Shown: piece after piece, positions 43,699-52,010 of the stretch
How the letters are laid out: each line of letters starts with the position of its first letter
Position numbering within the stretch: the first letter of the stretch is position 1
Assembly: GCA_023423405.1 (NCBI GenBank)
Contig: JAFAFR010000059.1
Coordinates: forward strand, 1 to 64,000
Direction: 5' to 3'
DNA length: 64,000 bases
Source of the DNA: Bacteroidota bacterium
GTDB taxonomy: Bacteria > Bacteroidota > Bacteroidia > Chitinophagales > Chitinophagaceae
Notes under the pieces: model-generated
Seen by the model: the letters and a program-made list of their open reading frames with translations, nothing else
Told to the model about the DNA's origin: nothing
Databases searched by the model: none
Made by a program: the position numbers and the translations under genes

Positions 43699-44969
43699 AA
43701 AACAGGCTGATGAAAAATGGTTTTGTTACGATTGCACTGATCCTGACCCTATGCTGTAAGCTGTACCCGCAGGACAGTACCGGCTGGACCCGTCCCGAAT
43801 TCCGCGCCGCCTGGGTCGCCACGGTTGATAATATCGACTGGCCCGACAAAGGCACGACCGATCCGGAAACGCAAAGAGCGCAGTACATTAAGTTGCTCGA
43901 CATGCACGTTGCCAACGGCCTCAATGCCGTGATCGTGCAGATCCGTCCCGCGGCAGACGCTTTTTACCCTTCGCCCTACGAACCCTGGAGCGAATGGCTT
44001 ACCGGGCGCCAGGGCCGGCCACCGGTTCCTTTTTACGATCCCCTGCAATTCATGATTGCGGAAGCCCATGCAAGAAAACTGGAATTCCATGCCTGGCTCA
44101 ACCCCTACCGGGCCGTCTTTAACATCCGCAATTCTATTCCTGCAGCCAACCACATTACCCGCGAACATCCCGGCTGGTTCCTGACCTATGGCGATAAAAA
44201 ATATTTTGATCCCGGCAACCGCGATGCGCAACAATTTGTGGTGAAAGTGGTGCGTGATATTGTGAAGCGCTACGAGGTGGACGCCATCCACTTCGATGAT
44301 TATTTTTATCCCTACCGCATCGCCGGCAAAGAATTCCCCGATGGTAAAACCTATATGCAGTACGGTGCCGGCATGACCCGCGACGACTGGCGGCGCAGCA
44401 ATGTGGACTCCATCATCGTACACCTCGCGGGAGCCATCAAGGAAGAAAAACCCTGGGTGAAATTCGGCATCTCTCCTTTCGGCATCTGGCGAAACAGCGA
44501 CAAAGACTCCCTGGGCAGCAATACCCGCGCCGGACAGACCAATTACGACGACCTCTATGCCGATATCCTGCTCTGGCTGCGGAATGGCTGGATCGATTAT
44601 GTGGCGCCGCAGATCTATTTTGAATTCGGTCACAAGGCAGCCGACTATGAAACCCTGCTCAAATGGTGGAGCGAGCACAGCTATGGCCGGCACTGTTACA
44701 TAGGCCTGGGCATTTACAAAGCTGGTATAAACTCCGCCTGGCGCGACAAAACGCAATTGCCCCGGCAGGTGCGCGCCAGCAGGGAAACACCGGGTGTACA
44801 GGGACAGGTCTATTTCAGCAGCCGCAGCTTTGTGAACAATCCCAATGGCTGGAGCGACAGCCTGCGGCTCGACCTCTATAAATACCGGGTGCCCGTTCCC
44901 GTTATGCCCTGGCTGCCCGCCAAACCCGAAGCAGCCAATGCTCCACTGCCTGCAGTGGAAACGCCCTGA
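43695..44969 (+). CDS. secreted family 10-like glycosyl hydrolase (GHL10)
   Basis: A 424-residue protein: signal peptide (MKNRLMKNGFVTIALILTLC), then a GHL10/DUF187 TIM barrel starting PEFRAAWVATVDNIDWPDKG, with NGLNAVIVQIRPAADAFYPS, HAWLNPYRAVFN and DAIHFDDYFYPYRI carrying the likely active-site acids, and VAPQIYFEFGHKAADY. Members act on cell-wall or other glycans in the envelope; the exact reaction here is unknown. It is expressed with the MarR gene. Confidence 0.9.
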   Translation: MKNRLMKNGFVTIALILTLCCKLYPQDSTGWTRPEFRAAWVATVDNIDWPDKGTTDPETQRAQYIKLLDMHVANGLNAVIVQIRPAADAFYPSPYEPWSEWLTGRQGRPPVPFYDPLQFMIAEAHARKLEFHAWLNPYRAVFNIRNSIPAANHITREHPGWFLTYGDKKYFDPGNRDAQQFVVKVVRDIVKRYEVDAIHFDDYFYPYRIAGKEFPDGKTYMQYGAGMTRDDWRRSNVDSIIVHLAGAIKEEKPWVKFGISPFGIWRNSDKDSLGSNTRAGQTNYDDLYADILLWLRNGWIDYVAPQIYFEFGHKAADYETLLKWWSEHSYGRHCYIGLGIYKAGINSAWRDKTQLPRQVRASRETPGVQGQVYFSSRSFVNNPNGWSDSLRLDLYKYRVPVPVMPWLPAKPEAANAPLPAVETP

Positions 44970-45090
44970 TCATTCCTTTCTATCTTTCATAGAAAAATGT
45001 GATAGACTCCTGTAATGGGCTGCCCGTAAGGGTTTCGCATTGTCACGCACCTGCCTGGACACCGCAAATCCTGCTTTCCTGTTTTTTGAA

Positions 45091-45122
45091 TTTGGAATCA
45101 AATGCGCCGCATGGGAACTTTG
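45091..45122 (+). promoter_or_regulatory. possible promoter of the ahpC-ahpD pair
   Basis: TTTG (45091-45094), a 20-nt spacer and GAACTTTG (45115-45122) resemble the consensus with one mismatch in the -7 half. It places the start codon at 45156 within 30 nt of the transcript start. Confidence 0.4.
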
Positions 45123-45155
45123 CGACCGCAAATGAATCTAAAACAGGAAATGAAT

Positions 45156-45710
45156 ATGAAAAATGTAGTTGTATCGCTGGGATCCGAGTTCCCGGCCTTT
45201 AAGAAAAAAGCAGTTGTTTCCATCGAAAAAGGAAAAGAGTTCTATGACCTCAGCTATGAGGAGATCCGTGATGCCGGAAAATGGATGGTAATGTTCTGGT
45301 GGCCCAAGGACTTCACTTTTGTATGTCCTACAGAGATCGCTGAGTTCAACAAGCACTATACTGATTTCGCCGACAGGGATGCCGTACTGGTGGGCGCTTC
45401 CACCGACAGCGAATTCGTGCATCTTGCCTGGCGCAACAACCACGAAGACCTCAGAGGCCTGCAGTTTCCCATGCTTGCCGACACGTCCAAATCACTCGCC
45501 GCTGAACTGGGCATTCTGGAATCAGAAGAAAAGATCGCCTACCGCGCCACTTTTATCGTAGACCCGCAGGGCATTGTGCGCTGGGTAAGCCTCTATGACC
45601 TGAACGTGGGCCGCAACGTAAAAGAAGTACTGCGTGTGCTCGATGCGCTCCAGACAGACGAACTCTGTCCCTGTAACTGGCAGAAAGGGGAAGCAACCCT
45701 CACCGCCTGA
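45156..45710 (+). CDS. ahpC: peroxiredoxin AhpC, mycobacterial type
   Basis: A 184-residue peroxiredoxin that reduces hydrogen peroxide and organic peroxides. Peroxidatic C57 lies in FTFVCPTEIAEF. The C-terminal DELCPCNW supplies two further cysteines, C171 and C173, exactly the pattern of the M. tuberculosis enzyme, which is recharged by AhpD rather than AhpF. The ahpD gene follows after 25 bp. The start at 45156 (MKNVVVSLGSEFP) is chosen; another in-frame ATG is two codons upstream. Confidence 0.93.
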   Translation: MKNVVVSLGSEFPAFKKKAVVSIEKGKEFYDLSYEEIRDAGKWMVMFWWPKDFTFVCPTEIAEFNKHYTDFADRDAVLVGASTDSEFVHLAWRNNHEDLRGLQFPMLADTSKSLAAELGILESEEKIAYRATFIVDPQGIVRWVSLYDLNVGRNVKEVLRVLDALQTDELCPCNWQKGEATLTA

Positions 45711-45735
45711 GATTTTTAATCATCAAACCGAACAG

Positions 45736-46329
45736 ATGCAATTTGGAAATACAACCGCCACCGACAACGCAGTGGCGCTGTTCCTGGACCTCGGCCTGAG
45801 TGCCGACCAGGTGAGCGCCAACCTGCGGGCGCTGGCGGATACAGATGCCCGTTACCTGCGCGACCTGAAGATCAACGTGAACAACGCCCTGCAGGCAACT
45901 ACGCTGCAGCCAAAAGAAGCCTACCTGCTGGCCGTGGCCGTAATGGTGAATGAAAAGAATACCCTGCTGCAGGAAGGGTTCACCCGCTTGGCCATCCAGG
46001 CAGGAGCCGACGAAAAAGAGATCGCCGAAGTGATCAGCTGCGCCAGCCTCATGGCCGCCAACAATGTGTATTACCGTTTCCGCCATTTTATGAACGAAAC
46101 ATTTTACAACAATGCACAGGCAGGCATCCGCATGAGCATTATGGCCAACCCCATTACCGGTAAAGAATTCTTTGAGCTCGTAAGCCTGGTGGTAAGCGCC
46201 ATTAATGGCTGTGAAATGTGTGTTACCAGCCACGAGAAGAACCTGGTGCAGCATGGCACGGAAAAACAGCGCATACACGACGCCGTTCGACTGGGCGCCG
46301 TACTGAGAAGCCTTTCCGTATTGGTGTAA
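45736..46329 (+). CDS. ahpD: alkyl hydroperoxide reductase partner AhpD (carboxymuconolactone decarboxylase family)
   Basis: A 197-residue all-helical protein. The active-site block reads NGCEMCVTSHEKNL, giving C159, C162 and H166, the same Cys-x2-Cys-x3-His spacing as AhpD of M. tuberculosis (C130, C133, H137). It would relay electrons to AhpC (through lipoamide-type donors in mycobacteria). Placement next to ahpC supports the pairing. No dihydrolipoamide genes lie nearby. Confidence 0.9.
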   Translation: MQFGNTTATDNAVALFLDLGLSADQVSANLRALADTDARYLRDLKINVNNALQATTLQPKEAYLLAVAVMVNEKNTLLQEGFTRLAIQAGADEKEIAEVISCASLMAANNVYYRFRHFMNETFYNNAQAGIRMSIMANPITGKEFFELVSLVVSAINGCEMCVTSHEKNLVQHGTEKQRIHDAVRLGAVLRSLSVLV

Positions 46330-46331
46330 TC

Positions 46332-46778
46332 TTACAGTGGCCCCTTCCCTTCAAGGCGGTCAACATATTCCAGGGATCCCAGGCGCAGGCGCAGGGGGAT
46401 CCCTGTTTTTTTCTCCCATAGCCACTCCTGCCGGCAGAAAAAACCGTAGTCCCGCACTGCCTGGGAGGCCACCGGGTGGAAAACCCGCTGCCGGCCGGGC
46501 TTTGCCGCCTGGAGAAAAGCCGGCCCAGTCCCCGGCGCGGGCGAAAAAGCAGGATGCCCCGAAACCGGGAGCCTGCCATCAACCCACCCTACCGGAGCGC
46601 AGGAAAGCGGCTTTCCTGTAACAGCAGCAAAATTTATTGAAAAATTGAAACTGCGCGCCTTCCCGGGAGCAGTCGCCCCCAAACCCGGCAAAACCCGCTT
46701 CTGTTGCGCATTTACGCAGAGAACTCCCAGGGAAGCAAGGATCGTTGGCAATATTTTAAGAAATCCTTTTCTCCCCAT
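46332..46778 (-). CDS. small exported protein with conserved basic C-terminal motif
   Basis: A 148-residue protein with a plausible signal peptide (MGRKGFLKILPTILASLGVLCVNA), a Pro/Ala/Gly-rich middle and a distinctive end: DYGFFCRQEWLWEKKTGIPL, then RLRLGSLEYVDRLEGK. I have seen this FFCxxEWxxEKxTxxPxxxRLGSLEYxxxLEGK pattern in Bacteroidota proteins and treat it as a real small family of unknown function. The middle is weak, so the exact start could differ. It converges on ahpD with a 2-bp gap. Confidence 0.65.
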   Translation of the reverse strand: MGRKGFLKILPTILASLGVLCVNAQQKRVLPGLGATAPGKARSFNFSINFAAVTGKPLSCAPVGWVDGRLPVSGHPAFSPAPGTGPAFLQAAKPGRQRVFHPVASQAVRDYGFFCRQEWLWEKKTGIPLRLRLGSLEYVDRLEGKGPL

Positions 46779-46861
46779 CTTCCCATATTTTGTAATTTAC
46801 GGCCTGATTTTTGTGGAAAGGCGCGCCCGCGTTCAGCGCAGGTTGCCATAAACCCTAACAA

Positions 46862-48349
46862 ATGGCACTAAGTCAAAGTTTACAGCAGAAATTGTTGCAG
46901 AAGCTGTCCCCACAGCAAATTCAGCTCATGAAGCTGCTGCAGGTGCCAACTGCCAACCTGGAAGAAAGGATCAAAGAAGAACTGGAAGAAAACCCCGCGC
47001 TTGAGCAGGGCGACGAAGACAATGAAGACCATTTCGACGAATCGAGGGATGAGTTTGAGAACGGCACAGAGGACGAATACGAAAACGACGGCTCAGAAGA
47101 AGACTACGGCAATATTGATATCAGCGAGTACGTGCACGATGGCGACGACGAGATCGCCGACTACAAAATGCGCGATGAGAATTATCCCGAGCTGGAAGAT
47201 AAACAGGTGATGCCCTTTAAAGTGGAATCCACCCTGCACGACCTGCTCGCCGACCAGTTGGGCATGCTAACCCTCGATGAAAGAAAACGCAAGATCGCCG
47301 AACAGATCGTCGGCAGCATCGACGACGATGGTTATCTCCGCCGCGAAACCGCCTCCATCCAGGACGACCTCGCTTTCCGCCAGAACATTGAAGCGGGTGA
47401 AAACGAGATCGAAGAGATCATTCGCCTGATCCAGCATTTTGACCCTCCCGGCGTGGCCGCGCGTAACCTGCAGGAATGCCTGCTGCTCCAGTTGGAACGG
47501 CGACGCCATGAAGGCCATGCCGTTCAGCAGGCCATTGAAATACTCACCCGTTATTTCGATGAGTTCACCAAAAAACACTACGATAAGATCCAGCGCGGAC
47601 TGAATATTTCCGACGAAGAACTGCGCGACATCATCCAGCAGATCATCCGTCTCAACCCAAAACCCGGCGGAAACGTGGGCGAAGTGAACAAGGCCGAAAG
47701 CTACGTGATCCCCGACTTTTTCATTTTCAACAACGGCGGCAAGCTGGAACTGACCCTGAACAGCAAGAACGCGCCCGACCTGCGCATCAGCGAGGGCTAC
47801 CGCGACATGCTGAGAGAATACGACCGGGGCAGTAAAAAGGACAAACGGCAAAAAGAAGCCGTGCTCTTCATCAAACAAAAGATCGACGCGGCCAAATGGT
47901 TCATCGATGCGATCAAGCAGCGGCAGCAAACCCTGATGATGACCATGCAAACCATCCTCGACTACCAGCGCGAGTTTTTCCTCACCGGCGACGAAACCAC
48001 TATGCGCCCCATGATCCTGAAAGACATCGCCGAAAGGACGGGGCTCGACATCTCCACCGTGAGCCGGGTGGCCAACAGCAAATTTGTGCAAACAGAATTC
48101 GGTACCTATCGACTCAAATTTTTCTTCAGCGAAAGCCTGAGCACGGAAAGCGGTGAGGAGGTATCCACCCGCGAAGTGAAAAAGATACTGAGCGACCTGG
48201 TAGAGGGCGAACACAAACGCAAGCCCCTCAGCGACGAAAGGCTCACCGAGCTTTTACAGGAAAAAGGTTATAACATTGCACGCAGAACCGTTGCCAAATA
48301 CCGCGAGCAACTGAATATTCCGGTTGCCCGGCTCAGAAAGGAACTATAA
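46862..48349 (+). CDS. rpoN: RNA polymerase sigma-54 factor
   Basis: A 495-residue sigma factor requiring ATP-driven activators. Region I (MALSQSLQQKLLQKLSPQQIQ, then EERIKEELEENPAL) is Gln/Leu-rich, region II is very acidic (about 50-105), the core-binding and DNA-binding parts follow, and the RpoN box ARRTVAKYRE is at 473-482. No sigma-54 activator lies in this window. Its stop overlaps the next gene's ATG by one base. Confidence 0.97.
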   Translation: MALSQSLQQKLLQKLSPQQIQLMKLLQVPTANLEERIKEELEENPALEQGDEDNEDHFDESRDEFENGTEDEYENDGSEEDYGNIDISEYVHDGDDEIADYKMRDENYPELEDKQVMPFKVESTLHDLLADQLGMLTLDERKRKIAEQIVGSIDDDGYLRRETASIQDDLAFRQNIEAGENEIEEIIRLIQHFDPPGVAARNLQECLLLQLERRRHEGHAVQQAIEILTRYFDEFTKKHYDKIQRGLNISDEELRDIIQQIIRLNPKPGGNVGEVNKAESYVIPDFFIFNNGGKLELTLNSKNAPDLRISEGYRDMLREYDRGSKKDKRQKEAVLFIKQKIDAAKWFIDAIKQRQQTLMMTMQTILDYQREFFLTGDETTMRPMILKDIAERTGLDISTVSRVANSKFVQTEFGTYRLKFFFSESLSTESGEEVSTREVKKILSDLVEGEHKRKPLSDERLTELLQEKGYNIARRTVAKYREQLNIPVARLRKEL

Positions 48350-48987
48350 TGACCGACAGCCCCATTGCGCCCTTCCGGAAAGGGCTGGGAGAAATAATCT
48401 CCTTTATCTTTCATCCGCTTTTCATCCCCGGATACATCACGGCATTCCTGCTTTACCTGCATCCCTTTGCCTTTATGGGCGCCAGCTCTTCCTATAAAAT
48501 AATGAAACTGGTATCGGTACTGGTCAGCACCTGTTTTTTCCCCGCCATCACCGTGCTGCTGCTCAGGCAACTCGGTTTCATCAGCAGCGTCAAACTGCCC
48601 ACCCGCCAGGACCGCATCATTCCCATTGTGGCCGCCATGATCTTTTATTTCTGGATCTTTTACGTGAGCCGCCGCCAGCCGGACAATCCGCCCGAACTGG
48701 TGCAAATGCTGGGAGCGGTATTTATTTCGAGCATCCTGGCCCTCACCCTTAACAACTTTCAGAAGATCAGCCTGCACGGTATTGCCATGGGCATCCTGGT
48801 GGCTTTTTTTGTGACGCTGGCCTGGCACAGTCAAATAAATATGGCTGCGCCACTCGCCGCCGCCCTGCTGGTAGCCGGACTGACCGGTACCGCAAGATTG
48901 CTGCTCGCTGCCCACAGCCCGCGGGAACTGCTCAACGGCTTCCTCACCGGTATCGTCTCGATGCTGGTAGCGCTGGTGGTTACATAA
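48349..48987 (+). CDS. PAP2-like integral membrane protein
   Basis: A 212-residue membrane protein with about six helices (18-40, 53-73, 88-108, 122-140, 146-162, 168-208). The helix arrangement and the late AHSPRELLNGFLTG segment recall the third PAP2 phosphatase motif, but the KxxxxxxRP motif and complete catalytic set are missing, so phosphatase activity is doubtful. The start overlaps the rpoN stop by one base, suggesting translational coupling. Confidence 0.78.
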   Translation: MTDSPIAPFRKGLGEIISFIFHPLFIPGYITAFLLYLHPFAFMGASSSYKIMKLVSVLVSTCFFPAITVLLLRQLGFISSVKLPTRQDRIIPIVAAMIFYFWIFYVSRRQPDNPPELVQMLGAVFISSILALTLNNFQKISLHGIAMGILVAFFVTLAWHSQINMAAPLAAALLVAGLTGTARLLLAAHSPRELLNGFLTGIVSMLVALVVT

Positions 48988-49007
48988 GTCAGGGAACGAA
49001 AACACAC

Positions 49008-49709
49008 TCAGGCCTGCCGCGCATTCAGGATGCGCGATCCGCTGAGGTATTTTTGCGTGGGATGATAAATAAACAGGCAGGAACCGTCTTTGATCGCATC
49101 GATCACTTCTTCCGTTTCCAGTTCAGGAATGGCGGGACAACCGTAGCTGCGCCCTATGAAAGGATTGTTCTCCAGGAAATCGGGACTCGTATACCCGGCG
49201 CCGTGTACCACAATATTCCGTTTATCCGCGCGGTCATTAAACCCTTTTTCCAGTCCGCGGATGCGCAGGGAAAGTCCGTGCTCGCCAAAATAGGTTCGGC
49301 CGGTGACATAAAAACCCAGGCTGCTCTGGTGCGATTCGGGCCTGTTCGAAAAACGGCGGGCAAATTCGGTTCCGGAATTGCGACCGTGTGCCACATAGGT
49401 CCTTTTGAGAAGTTCCCCGTTCAGCAGGTCAATAACGTACAATCTTTTATTGCGGGAAGACTGGCTGAAATCGCAGATGGTCAATATATCGGTCCGTTCC
49501 AGGCGCCCCTGCCTGCGCAGGATACAATACCCCTTCCAGGCAAGTTGAAATGCTTTGCGGGAAAGTCCCTCGCTGGAAAGATCCATGGCGCGGTACAGTG
49601 AATCGCCCTTCACCGCCAGCTTACTGTTCCAGGCCAGTCCGTCGGCCTTTGACAGGAAGGGAGGCAGGAAAAAAGCTGCCAGCAGAACGGTTTTCAACAA
49701 CGATTTCAT
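49008..49709 (-). CDS. murein L,D-transpeptidase catalytic domain protein (YkuD_2 type)
   Basis: A 233-residue exported protein: signal peptide to about residue 22, then a YkuD_2-type domain. The active-site block is VVHGAGY (H169) followed by GRSYGCPAIPELE (C191), the His and Cys of L,D-transpeptidases. Such enzymes form or remodel 3-3 crosslinks or attach proteins to peptidoglycan; the specific activity is unknown. It converges on the PAP2-like gene. Confidence 0.9.
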   Translation of the reverse strand: MKSLLKTVLLAAFFLPPFLSKADGLAWNSKLAVKGDSLYRAMDLSSEGLSRKAFQLAWKGYCILRRQGRLERTDILTICDFSQSSRNKRLYVIDLLNGELLKRTYVAHGRNSGTEFARRFSNRPESHQSSLGFYVTGRTYFGEHGLSLRIRGLEKGFNDRADKRNIVVHGAGYTSPDFLENNPFIGRSYGCPAIPELETEEVIDAIKDGSCLFIYHPTQKYLSGSRILNARQA

Positions 49710-49797
49710 CTACACCATCGGATTTGATCGGATAACGATTCCATTCCAAAATTAGTATGCAAATCCCTGTCAAATTTCTGCCGGCAGCCGGCTTTTC

Positions 49798-51225
49798 TCA
49801 AATTTTAATCTCCTTCCATTTGCCCTTCCGGAACAACCACCAGGCCACCAGGGTAATGGCTGTTTCCGCAACAGGTATGGCTATAAACACACCCAGCGGC
49901 CCAAGTTTCATCGACTTGGCCAGCACATAGGCCAGCGGTATCTGGAAGAGCCAGAACCCGAAAAGGTTGATCCAGGTGGGCGTGCGGGTATCGCCGGCGC
50001 CGTTAAAGGCATTGGCCATGACCATTCCGATCCCGTAAAAAATATACCCGGCGCTCATGATGCGCAGGGCCTGCACGCCAATGGCGCGGATCACCGGGTC
50101 GGCGCTGAAGAAGCCTACCACCCAGTCGGCCGCCACCAAAAAGAACAGCATCACAATGGCCATGAAAACAGCGTTATAACGTGCCGTAACCATCACCGAC
50201 CGCGCGGCCCGGTCGGGCTGTTTGGCACCCAGGTTTTGTCCCACGAGGGTAGCCGCCGCATTGGCCAGCCCCCAGGCAGGCAGGAGAAAAAAGATCAGGA
50301 TCCGGATGGCGGTCTGGTACCCTGCCGATGCCTCAGCGTGGCCGGTTTCCGCCACCAGGCGGGCCAGGAATATCCAACTACAGGAGCCGATGATGAACTG
50401 CATGGTGCCGGGGGCGGCAATCCCAACGAGGCTGCGGATCACCGGCAGATCGGGTTTCCAGTCGCGTTTCAGGTCGAGCCGGATGATGGATTTCCCCTTC
50501 AGCAAATGATAGACCTGGTAACATACGCCAATTCCCCTGCCGATGGTGGTGGCCAGGGCGGCGCCGAAAAGCCCGAAGCCGGGAAAGGGGCCAACACCCA
50601 AAATCAGCAGCGGGCAAAGAACGATGTTACAGATATTAGCGATCCACAGGCTTTTCATGGCCATGGAAGCGTCCCCTGCCCCGCGGAAAATACCATTGAT
50701 CAGGAAGAGCAGCATGATCACCAGGCTGCTTCCCATCATGAGCCGCGTATAGGAAGCACCTTTCTCCACTGTTTCGGGGTCGGCGCCCATGAGGCGAAGC
50801 ACATCCTTCGCAAAGAAAATCCCCGCCAGGCTCACCACCAGGGTCAGTATGCCCGAGATCCAAAGCGCCTGCATGGCTGCGTGCGCGGCAGCCCTGGGAT
50901 CTTTTTCTCCTATGCGGCGGGCCACCATGGCGGTGGCAGCCATGCTGATGCCAATGGCCAGCGAATAGACCAGCGAAAGCACGGATTCCGTCAGGCCAAC
51001 GGTTTGAATATTGTGGCTGCTATCGGGCAGCCGGCCTACAAAATAGAGATCCACCACGGCAAATACCGATTCCATCCCCATTTCCAGGATCATGGGAATG
51101 GCCAGCAGGAATACAGCCCGGCGTATGCTGCCCTGGGTGTAATCCTGCTCTTCTCCGCGGATAGCGGATTTAATGAGCTGAAAGAGGTCGCCAGCCCGAA
51201 AAGCAGTAGTTTCCTTTTCTGACAT
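49798..51225 (-). CDS. MATE family multidrug/Na+ antiporter
   Basis: A 475-residue inner-membrane transporter with twelve predicted helices in two six-helix halves, each opening with a recognisable MATE segment (FLLAIPMILEMGMESVFAVV in the first; LVGIAAPGTMQFIIGSCSWI in the second). Conserved ALATTIGRGIG and MVMANAFNGAGDTRTPTWIN are present. It exports cationic drugs or metabolites in exchange for Na+ or H+; the substrate is not predictable. It lies downstream of the kinase-regulator pair on the same strand, with 139 bp of gene-free DNA between. Confidence 0.93.
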   Translation of the reverse strand: MSEKETTAFRAGDLFQLIKSAIRGEEQDYTQGSIRRAVFLLAIPMILEMGMESVFAVVDLYFVGRLPDSSHNIQTVGLTESVLSLVYSLAIGISMAATAMVARRIGEKDPRAAAHAAMQALWISGILTLVVSLAGIFFAKDVLRLMGADPETVEKGASYTRLMMGSSLVIMLLFLINGIFRGAGDASMAMKSLWIANICNIVLCPLLILGVGPFPGFGLFGAALATTIGRGIGVCYQVYHLLKGKSIIRLDLKRDWKPDLPVIRSLVGIAAPGTMQFIIGSCSWIFLARLVAETGHAEASAGYQTAIRILIFFLLPAWGLANAAATLVGQNLGAKQPDRAARSVMVTARYNAVFMAIVMLFFLVAADWVVGFFSADPVIRAIGVQALRIMSAGYIFYGIGMVMANAFNGAGDTRTPTWINLFGFWLFQIPLAYVLAKSMKLGPLGVFIAIPVAETAITLVAWWLFRKGKWKEIKI

Positions 51226-51364
51226 ATAATTAAGTTGAAACGGATCAATGAAAGAATCACAGCGCAGCAGGCGCGCTGGACAATGGAATGAACATACAGC
51301 GGGAAGATTCCGCCGGGGTCAGCAGGTCATATTCGGTGATTGAGATCGCTAAAATATATAATAT

Positions 51365-52006
51365 TTAGTACAAGCTTGGATTGCTGTTGATAAAATTCAC
51401 GAGGGAGGCCGAATTTTTCAGTTTCAGCTTTTTAAGAATATTGTGCCGGTGCACTTCCACGGTTTTGAGTGAAATATCAAGCTCCTGGGCTATTTCACGG
51501 GAAGAATTTCCTGCTTTGATAAAATGGATGATCTGGATCTCCCTTTCGGTAAGGCTCTGGAGATCGGGTTGTTCGCTTTCCGGTTCGGTGAGCTGTTCAG
51601 AAATGATGTGGCGGATCTCGTCGCAAATGTATTTGTTGCCCTTATCCACTTCCAGTATGGCTTTTACCATTTCATCCTTGCTGCTGTTCTTGGTCACATA
51701 TCCCTGTGCGCCCACCTGCAGCATTTTGCGGGCATAAGCCGGCTGCGAGTGCATGGATACCCCTATTATCTTGGTCTCGGGCGAAAAGCGGCGGATCTGT
51801 TCGGTAGCGTCAAATCCACTGATGGGCGACATATTGATGTCCATCAAAACAATATTGGGCTGGCGTGTGCGGGCCATTTCGATGGCCTCTTCGGGGTCGC
51901 CGAAGTCGGCGATCACTTCAAAACGCGGGTCACTGCCCAAAATAAAGCTCCAGGTTTCACGGATCAGTTTGTGATCATCCACGATCATGATGGATACTTT
52001 GCTCAT
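51365..52006 (-). CDS. NarL/FixJ-type response regulator
   Basis: A 213-residue two-component regulator. The receiver domain (1-120) has the acidic pair D10-D11, phosphoacceptor D56 (VLMDINMSP), S84 and K106 (YVTK). The LuxR-type helix-turn-helix (about 145-210) reads LTEREIQIIHFIKAGNSSRE and LDISLKTVEVHRHNILKKL. It begins 4 bp after the sensor kinase gene ends, so it is almost certainly its partner. Targets unknown. Confidence 0.95.
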   Translation of the reverse strand: MSKVSIMIVDDHKLIRETWSFILGSDPRFEVIADFGDPEEAIEMARTRQPNIVLMDINMSPISGFDATEQIRRFSPETKIIGVSMHSQPAYARKMLQVGAQGYVTKNSSKDEMVKAILEVDKGNKYICDEIRHIISEQLTEPESEQPDLQSLTEREIQIIHFIKAGNSSREIAQELDISLKTVEVHRHNILKKLKLKNSASLVNFINSNPSLY

Positions 52007-52010
52007 GTGA

